Below the pieces are notes generated by a model, which saw only the letters and a program-made list of their open reading frames with translations, was not told the DNA's origin and did no database searches. DNA of 64,000 bases. Source: Amorphochlora amoebiformis. Taxonomy: Eukaryota; Cercozoa; Chlorarachniophyceae. The stretch covers positions 62,001 through 126,000 of the forward strand of contig BAAHQB010000153.1 in the NCBI GenBank assembly GCA_054601695.1, written 5' to 3'. The position numbers and the translations under genes were made by a program. Positions 1-64,000 of this stretch are shown piece by piece (the first letter of the stretch is position 1; each line of letters opens with the position of its first letter).

Positions 1-66
1 TATATATATGTATAATATATTATATGTATGTGTATATATTTATGTGTGTATATAGTAGTTCATTAC

Positions 67-1844
<1,778 letters not shown>

Positions 1845-2198
1845 ACACTTCTGAAGTCACACAGCTATCTGTCAATGGATACTGGATTATGGAGCCGAAA
1901 CTGAAAATCTCGGGCGTCACGCTGATATGTCACATACTGTCACGCACATATCACGCGATGTATCATAGGAAACTCGTGATATCTCTGTGATATTCCTGTG
2001 ATATATCAATATTTTTCGAATTTGTCGGCAGGCGATGCGGCCACGCCTTCAGTTCGGGTGCGGGATGTCCGTCATTGGGCTGACTGTCTTCGCTCTCACA
2101 TGCTATCTGCCTCTCTTAAAGTCATACCCCAGTGTTCATAATCCCACAGGTGGCTTCCTTCTATAATGTTTTGCGTAGGGGGATCGTGGGGGGGGGGT
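1845..2198. promoter_or_regulatory. Divergent promoter region with clustered GTGATAT/ATATCAC motifs
   Basis: This spacer separates two genes transcribed away from each other. It is the longest stretch in the first 8 kb without TA microsatellite. Between about 1915 and 2012 it holds several copies of TGATAT, GTGATAT, TATCAC and TGTCAC on both strands, including GATATGTCACAT, ACATATCACG, CTCGTGATATC and CTGTGATATATC. The arrangement suggests a shared two-sided regulatory element. No TATA box could be separated from the AT-rich background. Confidence 0.4.
2035..2149 (+). CDS. Candidate first exon with membrane anchor (possible 5' end of the next gene)
   Basis: An ATG at 2035 opens a frame encoding MRPRLQFGCGMSV followed by a hydrophobic stretch (IGLTVFALTCYLPLL), which looks like a signal peptide or anchor. 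A possible donor follows CCCACAG at 2149. If spliced to an acceptor at 2178 (GTAG), the phase would match the exon holding 2199-2309, but that intron would be only 29 nt, far shorter than the others here. The alternative is an upstream ORF in the leader. I keep it separate because the connection is uncertain. Confidence 0.3.
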
Positions 2199-8561
<6,363 letters not shown>

Positions 8562-8897
8562 AGCTGCACTACTACAGCTGTAATCTAGGTAATTTCGTAG
8601 AAAAATCTCGATCAGCGACATCAGTAAACGGGTTAATTTAACCTTTCACGGCTGTGCAGTTGGTTGAGGACTCGTATCTGCGTATTAGAAGGTTTTGATA
8701 TCTATTGCAATTGTCTAGATTGTACATGGCGCATAATTATAAGTTAAGTTTCAAAGAAGAGTGTTGATAAAGTGTACAATTTTTCGGTTAGACTAGGCTG
8801 ACTCCTAATGATATTTAGGCTATCTGTGTGTGGGACGTAATATCATATAAAAAAATATAATAACATATATATATATACATATAAATATACATATATA

Positions 8898-8953
<56 letters not shown>

Positions 8954-9251
8954 TTATATGTGTGTACGTATTAGAGATTAAATTGGTCTATCACGGAATG
9001 AGATAAATCTAGCTAGATCTAGAATAGCAGTGTTTTTACTAACTCTCTAGCTCTTACTAGTTACATGCGTGACTGATATCGGGTTTATAATTAAGTTGCT
9101 AATTTGTCACGCACGACCGTGGCCGCCATCGGATGATGAGTCGCAAGGCCCTTAGCCTTAGTAGCTATAGCCTAGACAATTGTCTGATTGTCAGATCGAC
9201 TCGGCTGTACTACTTGGGAACTATTGTGATGTATATTGCGCTATATCGGAA
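8562..9251. other. Convergent intergenic spacer
   Basis: This spacer lies between the stop codons of two converging genes. It holds unique sequence rich in CTAG and AATTA words, plus TA microsatellite at about 8865-8950. No open frame with splice signals and no obvious polyadenylation motif stood out from the AT-rich background. Confidence 0.7.
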
Positions 9252-17449
<8,198 letters not shown>

Positions 17450-17470
17450 GAGAACTGAGCGGCCTAGCAT

Positions 17471-18030
17471 CAAGGCTCTCTAAGGGTGTATATTACAGTA
17501 TGTATTTGGTAATGTGTTATTTGTATGTTAAAAATTGAGATATAATGCAAATGATAATGCATATGAAGTTTATATATTTTTATATGTGTATGTACTTATA
17601 TACTTATGAAAACATACGGTGAATATACATATACATATATGTACATTATCGTCCTTCGAAAAATTGTAATCACCCCTCAAAAACCCCACACGCCAAAATC
17701 ACATTCTGACCCCCCCGCCTCCATCCCTCTCAAATAAGCGAAATCTAGAATTAATTTGAATTGAAAACATCCAAAGTTCACTAAACCCGGTAAGTGAATT
17801 TAAAATATTGGATACCCTCGGCCGATAAAAGCGACTCGCCCCCCGAAATGACGCGGGAAGGGATGTCCGCCTCAGGGGGGAGAGCTTGTGTGATGACGCC
17901 CTGCACACATGACCGTAAAATGCATTTTGAGAAACCATTTGGACGACGGTGCGTGTGATATGCATAGATGTACGGTTGTAGATACTCGTGTTTTTACGCT
18001 TATTCTTCTAACCGTACGAACGCCGTCAAC
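17471..18030. promoter_or_regulatory. Divergent intergenic region between kinase and acidic-protein genes
   Basis: Mostly unique sequence with GC-richer, C-rich patches (17660-17730, 17840-17900). It lies between the kinase start (17449 or 17470, minus) and the plus-strand gene starting at 18031, or possibly at the in-frame ATG 17968. It probably carries promoters for both. No specific motif was identified. Confidence 0.5.
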
Positions 18031-18745
18031 ATGCACGCCAGCAACGGCCCTGGAATCGAAATAATAAAGGATGCTCTCAACAATTCGGAAAAATTGGCGG
18101 TAAAGATGGGAACGAAGATCATCAAACCACTCAAAATGCTTTTTTTCTTGGCCATAAGGCAAAACGAAAGTCTGTCTTTGTGTCTTCAAGACAACCCCCT
18201 GCTCGACACTTGTGAAAGGAGAGCTGGGAGATTCGCGAGAAGCTTTGAGATTATTACGAGATTCGGCGATTTTCTTATTCCCCGTCACTTACGGGGTTCA
18301 AATACTGAACCCCGGTATTAATTCCCAAGATTCCGGTAATCCCGGGGCTGGAATGCCGAACGGATGGCCTGGGGATGGGGCATGTGTCTTGGCACGGTCT
18401 TGGTGTTGTTTCACGATTTTCGAAATAATAAATCGGATTGCGGGAGAGAATATATATGTGGGGGGGGGCAGGTTGGAAAAAAATGGAGGGGGAAAGGTTA
18501 TAGGGGCAGGGGTGCGGTGGTAGGGCTGTGGGGGGGCGGAAGGAGGGGGAAGGTTAAGGAGAGGAGAAAGAAAGCGAGCGTGGATGATTTGAAGGTGCGG
18601 AAGGGGTTGGAGTTGTATATAAACGATGATTTGGTGGTATATAATTTCGGGGGAGGTTACAAATATATGTGAAGAAAAAAATGTGATTTATGCTCCGCAT
18701 TGACATATTCTAATATACGCAGATAAATATGTGTATACTTTGTGC

Positions 18746-18795
<50 letters not shown>

Positions 18796-19150
18796 GATAT
18801 TATATTTACATACATACATACATACATACTCATAGCATATTTACACACGCGAACACACACATGTATCTGTAAGAAAATTGAAAATGAAACAGTTGACTCC
18901 GGTAGGGCAAGCAGAAGACCAAGACCAGGGAGACCCGTAGGTATATCGATGAGACTACGCAACTGGAGGATGAATATCCTGATTTCGATATCCAGGTTTC
19001 AATATGTTGCGAGTTTTTTTTTTCTTCCCTCTCGTTCGGGTTAGGAAGGGGGAGGGGTGGATTTTGCGATGTATATTTATAAATATATGTATGTATATGT
19101 ATATATATATATATATATATGATATATATATATATATATAATATATATGC

Positions 19151-19195
<45 letters not shown>

Positions 19196-19425
19196 TATAT
19201 AAAAATATATATATATATATATATGATATATTGGATACGCATTATACATTGTAATATAATAATATAATAACATAATATATATATAGATATAATATAATAT
19301 ATATATATATACATATAATATATATATATATAGTATATACATATATAATATATACATATATATATATGTAATATATATGATATATTGGATACGCATTATA
19401 CATTGTAATATAATAATGTAATAAC

Positions 19426-19468
<43 letters not shown>

Positions 19469-19571
19469 CACACATGTAAATATTAATATTTATAATTCAG
19501 GACGTAGTTGTAGAATCGGACGAGGAGCTGGAGCTCCATCACCCGGGTGGAACAATGGTCGATTCCAATAC

Positions 19572-19610
<39 letters not shown>

Positions 19611-19875
19611 CAGACATACGTAAACATAATCATATACATACATAATATATACATATATGTTATATATATATATATATATAATCTATAATCTATAACATAT
19701 TATCTATAACATATTACGTATATCAGATTGTAAATACAATATATATATATATATATATATATGTGTGTATATATACATATATTATATACACACACATGTG
19801 TGTGTGTGTGTGTATATGTATACATATATGCGTATGTGTGTGTACACGTTTGTTACACACACATATATAATATCC

Positions 19876-19906
<31 letters not shown>

Positions 19907-20462
19907 CAAAATATATCATATCTGTATATTTATCTTGCACACATATATTTCTAACCTTGACTTCAACGCTAACCCTAACCCTAACGCTAACCCTAGCCCT
20001 AACTCTAACCCTAACCCTAACTCTAACCCTAACCCTAACGCAAACTCAAACCAGATAAACTCAACGCATCACCCGGATATAGTCGAGGCTGACGATGGAA
20101 CCTATAACTATTACGCGCGAGACCCTATCTCACAGCTCCAAGGAATATTGAATACCAATATGGTAAATAACGAGAAAATTTCTCCCTTTTTCGGAAATTT
20201 CAGGATTCTTCTTGTCTGATTTCTCCGTCCTCTCTCCTCTCTGTCTTCCTCCTCTCTCTCTGTCTCTCGAATCTTGGTGGATATATTAATTAATTTTTCT
20301 TTTTTTTTTCACTTTTTGAGTACATTTTGTCGCACCCTCTTATTCTCTCTAGATGAATCTTCCATTGGAGCCCTAGGAAACATATGCACGTGTCACTGTA
20401 CTTTGGGTGGGGATATATGTACATGAATGTACACAAATGTGTGTACAGATATTATATATGTT

Positions 20463-20516
<54 letters not shown>

Positions 20517-20635
20517 ATATATATATATATATATATAATATGTATATATACGTGAATACATATCCTTAAGGATCTCTATAGATTATATCGAGACAGGAGA
20601 TATCCTATATACAATATGCACATATCTATATATAC

Positions 20636-20669
<34 letters not shown>

Positions 20670-20787
20670 TAGACCTCTACAGATTCTTCGTTTGAGGTAG
20701 AGGGAGAGTCGGAGGATCTTGTCACAGAGGAGGGTGCGGGAGATAGAGAATGGATTCGAAAGAAGGAGCTCAGATATCGGACGTAAG

Positions 20788-20845
<58 letters not shown>

Positions 20846-20866
20846 AAGGTATATCTATCTTATATA

Positions 20867-20914
<48 letters not shown>

Positions 20915-21173
20915 CGTCTACATGCGCATGTGTATTATATACGTATATTATATATTTATATATATATATACACATGTATTACATATATATATATATATGT
21001 GTGTGTGGGGGGGGGGTGGGGGGGGTGTATGTATATATATATTTATTTATATATATATATGTATACATATATGCATATATATATATATATACATACATAT
21101 ATTATATTGTTAGGTATATGTATATACGTCTATAAGAATATGTATAATATATTCACATTTACCTAGTAAAACT

Positions 21174-21244
<71 letters not shown>

Positions 21245-21305
21245 GTAATACTAAAAGAATTTCCTTTCAATGTGTAATATGTAAACACTGTATTTGTGTG
21301 TAGAT

Positions 21306-21347
<42 letters not shown>

Positions 21348-21393
21348 TAATATATGAGTTTGTGTGTAATATACATAAATATATATATGTAGA

Positions 21394-21473
<80 letters not shown>

Positions 21474-21604
21474 TATATATTTATATTTAGATATTATGCT
21501 TATTATATATATATATATATATATATAAATATGTATATACATAATATATATATATATATATGTGTGTATATATATATATAAGTATATATATATACACACA
21601 CATA

Positions 21605-21638
<34 letters not shown>

Positions 21639-23445
21639 ATATATATACATATACATACATCTACACACACACACATATATAATATATACATATATGTCCA
21701 ACATACCAAGAATATATGCAGCCTGCTAGACATATCAACAACAGAAGAGGAATTTCAACAAGAGATTCAAAATGCGACACGTGCACTCGAAAGAGGCGAA
21801 CCCGCAGTAATCTCCCTCTCTCTCTCTCTCTCTCTCTCTTACCTCTCCTCTCTCTCCCTCACTTCCTCTCTTTCTCTCGCTATTCTCTCATTCTCTCGCT
21901 ATTCTCTCATTCTCTCGCTATCATTCTCTCATTCTCTCTCTCTCTCTCTATTTCTCTCTCTCTATTTCTCTCTCTCTCTCTCTCTCTTTCTACTCTCTGT
22001 CTCTCTCTCTATTTCTCAGTATATACACATATTTCTCTCTTTCTCTCTATCTATTTTCTCTCTCTTTCTCTCTCTCTTTCTACTCTCTCCCTCTTTTTAT
22101 TTCTCAGTATACACATATTTTTCTCTCTTTCTCTCTATCTATTTTCTCTCTCTTTCTCTCTCTCTTTCTACTCTCTCTCTCTCTATTTCTCAGTATATAC
22201 ATATATTTCTCTCTTTCTCTCTCTCTATTTCTCTCTCTCGCTCTCTTTCTACTCTCTCTCTCTCTCTATTTCTTAGTATATACATACATTTCTCTCTTTC
22301 TCTCTCTCTATTTCTCTCTCACTCTCTCTTTCTACTCTCTCGCTCTCTCTCTATTTCTTAGTATATAGATATATTTCTCTCTTTCTCTCTATGTATTTCT
22401 CTCTCTCTCTCTCTCTTTCTACTCTCTCTCTCTATTTCTCAGTATATACACATATTTCTCTCTTTCTCTCTCTCTATTTCTCTCTCTCTCCTCTTTCTAC
22501 TCTCTCTCTCTCTCTCTATTTCTCAATATGTGCATATATTTCTCTCTTTCTCTCTATCTATTTCTCTCTCTCTCTCTCTCTCTTTCTACTCTCTTGCTCT
22601 CTCTCTATTTCTCAGTATATACATATATTTCTCTCTTTCTCTCTCTCTATTTTTCTCTCTCTCTCTCTTTCTACTCTCTCTCTCTCTCTATTTCTCAGTA
22701 TATACATATATTTCTCTCTTTCTCTCTATCTATTTCTCTCTCTCTCTCTCTTCCACTCTCTCTCTCTCTCTCTCTATTTCTCAGGATATACATATATTTC
22801 TCTCTTTCTCTCTCTCTGTTTCTCTCTCTCGCTCTCTTTCTACTCTCTCTCTCTCTCTATTTCTTAGTATATACATATATTTCTCTCTTTCTCTCTATCT
22901 ATTTCTCTCTCTCTCTTTCTCTCTCTCTCTTTCTACTCTCTCCCTCTCTCCATTTCTCAGTATATACATATATTTCTCTCTTTCTCTCTCTCTATTTTTC
23001 TCTCTCTCTCTCTTTCTACTTTCTCGCTCTCTCTCTGTTTCTCAGTATATACATATATTTCTCTCTTTCTCTCTCTCTATTTCTCTCTCTCTCTCTTTCT
23101 ACTCTCTCGCTCTCTCTCTATTTCTCAGTATATACCTATATTTCTCTCTTTCTCTCTATCCATTTTCTCTCTCTCTCTCTCTCTATTTCTCACTTTCTCT
23201 CTCTCTATTTCTCTCTATATACATATATTTCTCTCTTTCTCTCTATCTATTTTCTTTCTCTCTCTCTCTCTCTATTTCTCACTTTCTCTCTCTCTATTTC
23301 TCAATTTCTCTCTCTCTCTCTGGTTCTCTCTGTCTCTTCTCCTTCCATCCTTTTTAATGTTTATCTTTATCTATCTATCTTTTTTTTTTTTTCTCTCTTA
23401 AACTTTCACTTTCTCTTTCTCTCCTTTCCTCTCTTCTCTCTTCCC

Positions 23446-23489
<44 letters not shown>

Positions 23490-23567
23490 TATTGTATGAA
23501 GAATGAATATATATACATATATATATATATATGTACATACGTAAATTAACATTTATTTATGTATATA

Positions 23568-23613
<46 letters not shown>

Positions 23614-23657
23614 ACCTCGATGGTCTCAACCCTGAAGTCCGACAGATGTATGTCCAC

Positions 23658-23738
<81 letters not shown>

Positions 23739-23775
23739 TATATATATATATATACATGTATGTGCATATGTATGC

Positions 23776-23840
<65 letters not shown>

Positions 23841-23914
23841 TTAATAATAATAATATAGATATAAGTATATACGTATGTGTATGCTAGATTAAATATTTTC
23901 TTAATTACCATTAA

Positions 23915-23945
<31 letters not shown>

Positions 23946-24026
23946 GTATACATATTAATATATGTAGATTGATGAACATACTAGAGCTTAGAAGATATGT
24001 ATGTATGTATACATATTTATACACAC

Positions 24027-24072
<46 letters not shown>

Positions 24073-24131
24073 TATCCATACATGCAAAATATTACCAATT
24101 TTGTACATATGTAGGAATATATGGATACATA

Positions 24132-24176
<45 letters not shown>

Positions 24177-24249
24177 AAATATAGGGTTGAGAACCTAATG
24201 TCAGACCTTCGACTTAACGAGACCGAAGCTAAAGAGAAGGTATACATCA

Positions 24250-24291
<42 letters not shown>

Positions 24292-24655
24292 TTAAATATG
24301 TATGCATATATATATATAATTTATACATAAACAATATTATATATATATATATACATACATATATATATATATATATGTAGATATATCACGTATACGCATG
24401 TGCATGCATGTGAATGAAATGTATGCTATTTAAAAACGCATAAACACTCATAATAATAATAATAATAATAATAATATATATATATATATATATATATATC
24501 TACATGTATACATATACACATATATATGAATATATACATATATTATATATGTGTACATTAATATGTTCATATTTATTTTATTATATATATATGTATATCA
24601 TACATATATAGGAATTGTACATCTGTATATAGGCATGATCTATGCACATATATGC

Positions 24656-24732
<77 letters not shown>

Positions 24733-24799
24733 ATGTATTGTATAATAAGATGCAAAGAGAAATGGCTCATGTTGAAGATTCAGACATGGATTCCCCGGG

Positions 24800-24882
<83 letters not shown>

Positions 24883-25139
24883 TTTATATATATATATATA
24901 TATATATGTATGCGGTGTCCTCTACATATTATGTCTGCGTAAATGAATAAATTCTATATCATATAAATACATATTATACATTTATATATATACACATATA
25001 TATTATGTATATATATATATATAGATATGTATGTACACATATACGTACATATATGTACACACATACATGGACACACATACCCTACTTATGTATATACAAT
25101 ATATTATACACCCTATTATATACACATACAATAATATAT

Positions 25140-25218
<79 letters not shown>

Positions 25219-25301
25219 CATATATATGTACGTATATAGCGAATAAGATAGAAGAGGTTAACAGCGAAAGCGAACAACAAGGATCCTCAAGGTATATCAT
25301 A

Positions 25302-25372
<71 letters not shown>

Positions 25373-25383
25373 ATAATGTATAA

Positions 25384-25423
<40 letters not shown>

Positions 25424-25640
25424 CATGTAAACTTATAAATATATATATATATACATATATATGTATGTATATATAATATGTATATAGATACGATTTAAAT
25501 ATATAAACATATACACATATACATGTACATAAAAATATGTATATGTATTGATATTATTATGGTAATATTAATTGTGATATATATATATATATATATATAT
25601 AAATATGTATATATACTAGATAAGTCACCCGTTATTTTAC

Positions 25641-25679
<39 letters not shown>

Positions 25680-25809
25680 TATATATATATATATATATTA
25701 TATACATATGATATATATATATATAATATATATATAATATATGCGTAGGAAGGAAATACATGTGCACATATAATCATACATACATACTACCACATATATA
25801 TATACATAC

Positions 25810-25845
<36 letters not shown>

Positions 25846-26079
25846 CTACATATATACCTACATATATATATATATAAATATATACACATATATATATATA
25901 TATATGTACATATAAAATATATTTACAAAAAGTTGTAGCCCTAAATATATACACAAAGACATACACAATCAATACTCATAAATACATACAGCACTGAAAC
26001 CAAGCCGCTAGGAGGGTTTGTAGATCCAACGTTAGGAGAGGTGGCGAGCGATGCTGATGAAGACCCAATCCCCGAATAA
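18031..26079 (+). CDS. Acidic, probably disordered protein, unrecognised
   Basis: Exons: 18031-18099 (tentative first), 18906-18995, 19501-19557, 20055-20162, 20673-20782, 21722-21806, 23613-23651, 24192-24239, 24750-24798, 25240-25291 and 25992-26079 (TAA). Phases agree throughout, giving about 264 residues. The first exon encodes [14 protein letters not shown] and ends at GCG|GTAAAG; an in-frame ATG at 17968 is an alternative start. The protein is rich in Glu/Asp ([39 protein letters not shown]) with a basic patch near the start ([11 protein letters not shown]). It has one helix-prone segment ([15 protein letters not shown]) and no membrane segment. No family is recognised. The intron between 21806 and 23613 is a long CT minisatellite, and the acceptor at 20055 follows a CCCTAA-type array. 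Gene reality is well supported from 18906 on; function is unknown. Confidence 0.72.
18325..18670 (+). other. G-rich intron segment
   Basis: G-runs (GGGGGGGGCAGG, GGGGGGGCGG) and purine-rich sequence lie in the presumed first intron of the acidic-protein gene. An open frame of about 100 codons crosses it, but its Gly/Lys/Arg content follows the G-runs and it lacks fitting splice borders, so I do not call it coding. Confidence 0.5.
19971..20040 (-). repeat. CCCTAA/CGCTAA array forming a pyrimidine tract before a 3' splice site
   Basis: About eleven telomere-type units (CCCTAA, CGCTAA, CTCTAA variants) run up to the acceptor AAACCAG|ATA at 20055. They replace the usual polypyrimidine tract. Confidence 0.85.
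21815..23445 (+). repeat. CT-rich minisatellite of about 86 bp carrying acceptor-like sites
   Basis: About 1.6 kb in one intron. After a (CT)n lead-in, a unit of roughly 80-95 bp repeats about 15 times (near 22020, 22105, 22190, 22270, 22360, 22440 and so on to 23215). Each unit is pyrimidine tract, then TATTTCTCAG or TATTTCTTAG, then TATATACATAT. So every unit looks like a polypyrimidine tract plus AG, that is, a decoy 3' splice site. The Ser/Leu reading frames are repeat translation. Confidence 0.93.
23808..23856 (+). repeat. (ATA/TAA)n trinucleotide array
   Basis: About 45 bp of AATAAT/TAATAA repeat in an intron of the acidic-protein gene, flanked by TA dinucleotide repeat. Similar short ATT arrays occur near 24450, 26310, 52748, 53727 and 57000. 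Confidence 0.9.
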
Positions 26080-26518
26080 ATCTGGCTGGTAACACGTTAC
26101 TACGAACTTCCAAGATAGTACTAATGCTGAGTCATAATGGACAAGCAATGCTAGTAATATAGTCGATCATCGAGCCATCGTATGTGAATTTAAATTTTTT
26201 TTTGAATAGGCCGCAAGTTGCGAAGTCACTGCAAACATTACGATAGTTTAACTGCCACACTCCACTCCACTAAGTCTATAGCTATTGAATGACCGCAATG
26301 ACGCTCGACTATTATTATTATTATTATTATTATAATATATTTATTATATCTACTAATACAAGACGCATATACTAGATCTAGTACTATGCCAGGTTATAAT
26401 GAACCTCAAACTTGATCATATAACTTGATATCAATCAGTCCACATTTCCTTGAATAACACAACTTGATTGTGCTAGAGTGTATATGTGTGTGCCCAGAAG
26501 TGGCCCTGCGGCTTTAGT
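26080..26518. other. Convergent intergenic spacer
   Basis: About 440 bp of unique sequence lies between the stop codons of the acidic-protein gene (plus) and the STI1-like gene (minus). It is rich in CTAGT/ACTAGAT words, with a short ATT array at 26310-26332. No coding signal was found. Confidence 0.7.
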
Positions 26519-37551
<11,033 letters not shown>

Positions 37552-37712
37552 CGCATGTGGCGGGCCGTCAACCTCAAGCCGAAAAGTTGTATTTACAGAT
37601 ATTGGTCAACAGATGCGTATATATCTATTCATGTAATATAAACATATAAAATAGTTCTATATTAGCATATCTCACATCCAATATCCTTCCCTCCGATAAC
37701 TCTCCTGACAGA
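37552..37712. promoter_or_regulatory. Compact divergent promoter
   Basis: Only 161 bp separates the predicted start codons of the minus-strand STI1-like gene (37551) and the plus-strand PAP/fibrillin gene (37713). The two probably share a bidirectional promoter. The sequence is of mixed composition without microsatellite. No motif is claimed. Confidence 0.5.
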
Positions 37713-57871
<20,159 letters not shown>

Positions 57872-58253
57872 TATGTCTAAGTGTCTAGAGTATGTAGCCA
57901 ATATCTAGAATATTAGATGTAAATACTGGAGATATAGTTCTAGAGCTCGCATGAAGATCGCTGTACTAGTATAATAAGCTACTAGAGCTACCGCATGATC
58001 GCTAGCATTGTAAATTATTCAGATTGTCATTACTAGCCCATTGTACGTCTAAATATACATAGTACGCTTCGAGGAGCTACTGTTGATACGTTATATACTA
58101 TATAAACGTTAACTGTTCTATAGCTAGCTATAGCCACTAGAGCCAGCTAGAAGAAAATACGGTATAATGTGAACTTCAAATCTACAACTAGATTCTAGAG
58201 ATACAGATACATACTGGCCATGATATAATATTACATAGTATATATATACACAC

Positions 58254-58299
<46 letters not shown>

Positions 58300-59441
58300 C
58301 ACACACTACACATGTGTGTATGTAATACACAGTCTAGATCATGAGTACATGTGCATGATTAACGTCACGAGTTTTGGGTGACTAGCATTGAATTCAGTGA
58401 CTAATGAAAATATATATTCTAGATATTAGATTTAGTGTAATGCTCGTATCTAGTACAAACACACGCATAATCGGTTTTTCACAGCAATATTTTGTGATAA
58501 TTCATGTACCAGTGAGTGGTTTTAATCACTAGTTTCACTACAATATTAATGACTCACACTGCATCATAGTGACTACATCAGCAGATTTATACCTGGCTAG
58601 ATAGTTTTGCCTACGGTTGCTAATTATAGATTCTAATTGTATAATCATAATCCATACACAGATACACTATGATCCTTCAGGCACTGAGCTAAGCTATATA
58701 CTGGTATCTAGAGTATTAGTCACAACTTTACTTCCATTTAAATTTGTGCACAACATTTAACTTTTAACCGGTGCACAAAATTGCCCACAGCGACATCATT
58801 TACGCACCGGCGGTGGAACCGCGCCCATCCCATAGGTAAGAATTCGTGTAGACATGTGTGCATTGTACCAATTGTGAACGTGTCAAGCCTTGGACAAAGC
58901 CATGGCACATCTGCCCCAACCACACAAATCATTGGGACTCACTAGTAATCAAAGTAATTAAACTCCAATTCAGAACAGCGTTGTATGCTGAAAGAATACG
59001 ACAGGTAATACGACAGGTCACATTTTACCCCCCGAGCCCCCAACCTTCTCGCAAACCAAAGTAAGAGAAAACATCATCTCAATATCCATCCAGTCAGCCC
59101 TAACGCTTGCTGGAACGGCGGGTTTCGTCCCCTTGGTCACAGCGGCCGACCGGCAAATAATCCCGCTACGTGCACAGCGGCATCGTACCGGCGGCCATGT
59201 CACCACGCGGGAAAATCCCCTGGTCTATCATTTAGGTCAAATCACCCAAAAGGCTTAACCGGCTCTGGACAGGATTGGTCTCTTGGAAAGGCGGACGTCG
59301 AGCCAAGTCCACGCGTTCGAGTCCAACGTAGAAATGGCTAGTCTAGGGCCAACCGGCGTTTGTGGGCCCACCTGTCGCATGTAAGACACAATTTCGAACC
59401 CACACAAGCGAGGTTTTGGGCCACGAGTACTTCTGAGGGCG
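57872..59441. other. Intergenic region with CTAG-rich sequence and a Cys/His-rich frame
   Basis: From 57872 to 58740 it is unique sequence rich in CTAG, TAGAT and GTACTAG words, with one TA run (58258-58297). From 58740 to 59441 the base composition is more even. A frame at 58858-59064 encodes CTNCERVKPWTKPWHICPNH, loosely like a CxxC...HxC zinc-binding module (a DHHC-type finger came to mind), but DHHC is absent and no splice partners were found. It may be a decayed gene or mobile-element fragment. Confidence 0.5.
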
Positions 59442-63503
<4,062 letters not shown>

Positions 63504-63697
63504 GGTAACCCTAACTAGAGCCCTAACCCAAACCGTAACCATCACCTTGTCCAAACCCTGCTAACTTTGAACTACTAACCAACTGCAGCGTTTGACTCTA
63601 ACCCTGACCCCGACCCATCCCTAATCCTATCAACTAACCCTAACTCTAAACCTAACCCTAAGAAAACCGGATCCTAGCCCTAATGATCCTCCCTAAC

Positions 63698-63750
63698 CAC
63701 ACATTTCAGAAGCTCGCTCAAACGCTCTCGCAACTCGGAAAGATCATCTT
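63698..63750 (-). CDS. Internal exon of a coiled-coil gene entering from the right
   Basis: On the minus strand, acceptor CGTCTAG at 63751 opens AA|GAT and the exon ends GTG|GTTAGG at 63698. It encodes DDLSELRERLSELLKCV, with heptad spacing of Leu typical of a coiled coil. Upstream exons would lie beyond 64000. No downstream exon is seen before the convergent membrane-protein gene ends at 63503, so the next exon may be hidden in the repeats or the prediction may be wrong. Confidence 0.45.
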
Positions 63751-64000
63751 CTAGACGGTGTGTTAAAGATGAAAAGATTGGAGGAGGAGAAAAGTAGAAG
63801 GGAAACAGAGAGGGGGAAAAAGAGAGAGAAATGAGAGGGGGAGAGACACAAACACACACACAGAGATAGAGATTCTCAGGAGAAATTTTGCCACGCAAGC
63901 AGATAAATACAAACAAGAAAGAGAACGAAACAAAGCAGTCCTAACCCTAATCTTAATCCTATTACACTTCTTCTATTCTAGCCCTAACAAAAACTTCAAT

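Noticed and set aside
17872-18288. 138-codon minus-strand frame
   Set aside because: It overlaps the more coding-like plus-strand frame and has no splice partners or recognisable motif.
20353-20376. Possible terminal exon encoding MNLPLEP and stop
   Set aside because: Skipping it lets exon 20162 join 20673 in phase 0, and the gene continues with six further in-phase exons to a natural stop.
22528-23457. 309-codon Ser/Leu/Tyr plus-strand frame
   Set aside because: It is read-through of the 86-bp CT minisatellite inside an intron.

Overview
The window is nuclear DNA of an intron-rich eukaryote. Every convincing coding segment is a short exon (9 to 240 nt) with GT-AG borders, and consecutive exons join with matching phase. 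The exons sit in introns and spacers saturated with (TA)n microsatellite, CT/GA tracts and TTAGGG/CCCTAA telomere-type repeats. Nearly all long open frames are translated microsatellite (Tyr/Ile, Leu/Ser or Thr/Leu repeats), so I assembled genes by hand from exon borders and phases. A predicted PAP/fibrillin protein starts with a signal peptide followed by an ASA-AF motif, the bipartite targeting signal seen in algae with a secondary red plastid. This suggests a photosynthetic protist (stramenopile, haptophyte or similar), but the lineage is inference.

Layout, left to right. A minus-strand gene with an MGC lipidation-type N-terminus and EF-hand-like segments starts at 1844 and runs off the left edge. 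It diverges from a plus-strand WW-like/coiled-coil gene (2199-8561, perhaps with an exon at 2035). That gene converges on a complete minus-strand UMP-CMP/adenylate kinase (17449-9252, 11 exons), whose intron 5 carries tandem and inverted copies of its own exon end. An acidic, unrecognised plus-strand gene follows (18031-26079). It converges on a 14-exon minus-strand gene with a signal-anchor-like N-terminus and an STI1-like segment (37551-26519). Only 161 bp away, in the opposite direction, starts the 14-exon PAP/fibrillin gene (37713-45526).

Next comes a complete 20-exon JmjN-JmjC-zinc-finger histone demethylase (47899-57871), then a multi-pass membrane protein (59442-63503). The last exon seen (63750-63698, minus) belongs to a gene entering from the right.

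Interstitial telomere-type repeats occur in introns and spacers throughout. Two places hold perfect 32-bp head-to-head TTAGGG/CCCTAA palindromes, and several splice sites lie inside or against the repeats. I saw no rRNA, tRNA, CRISPR array or recognisable complete transposon.
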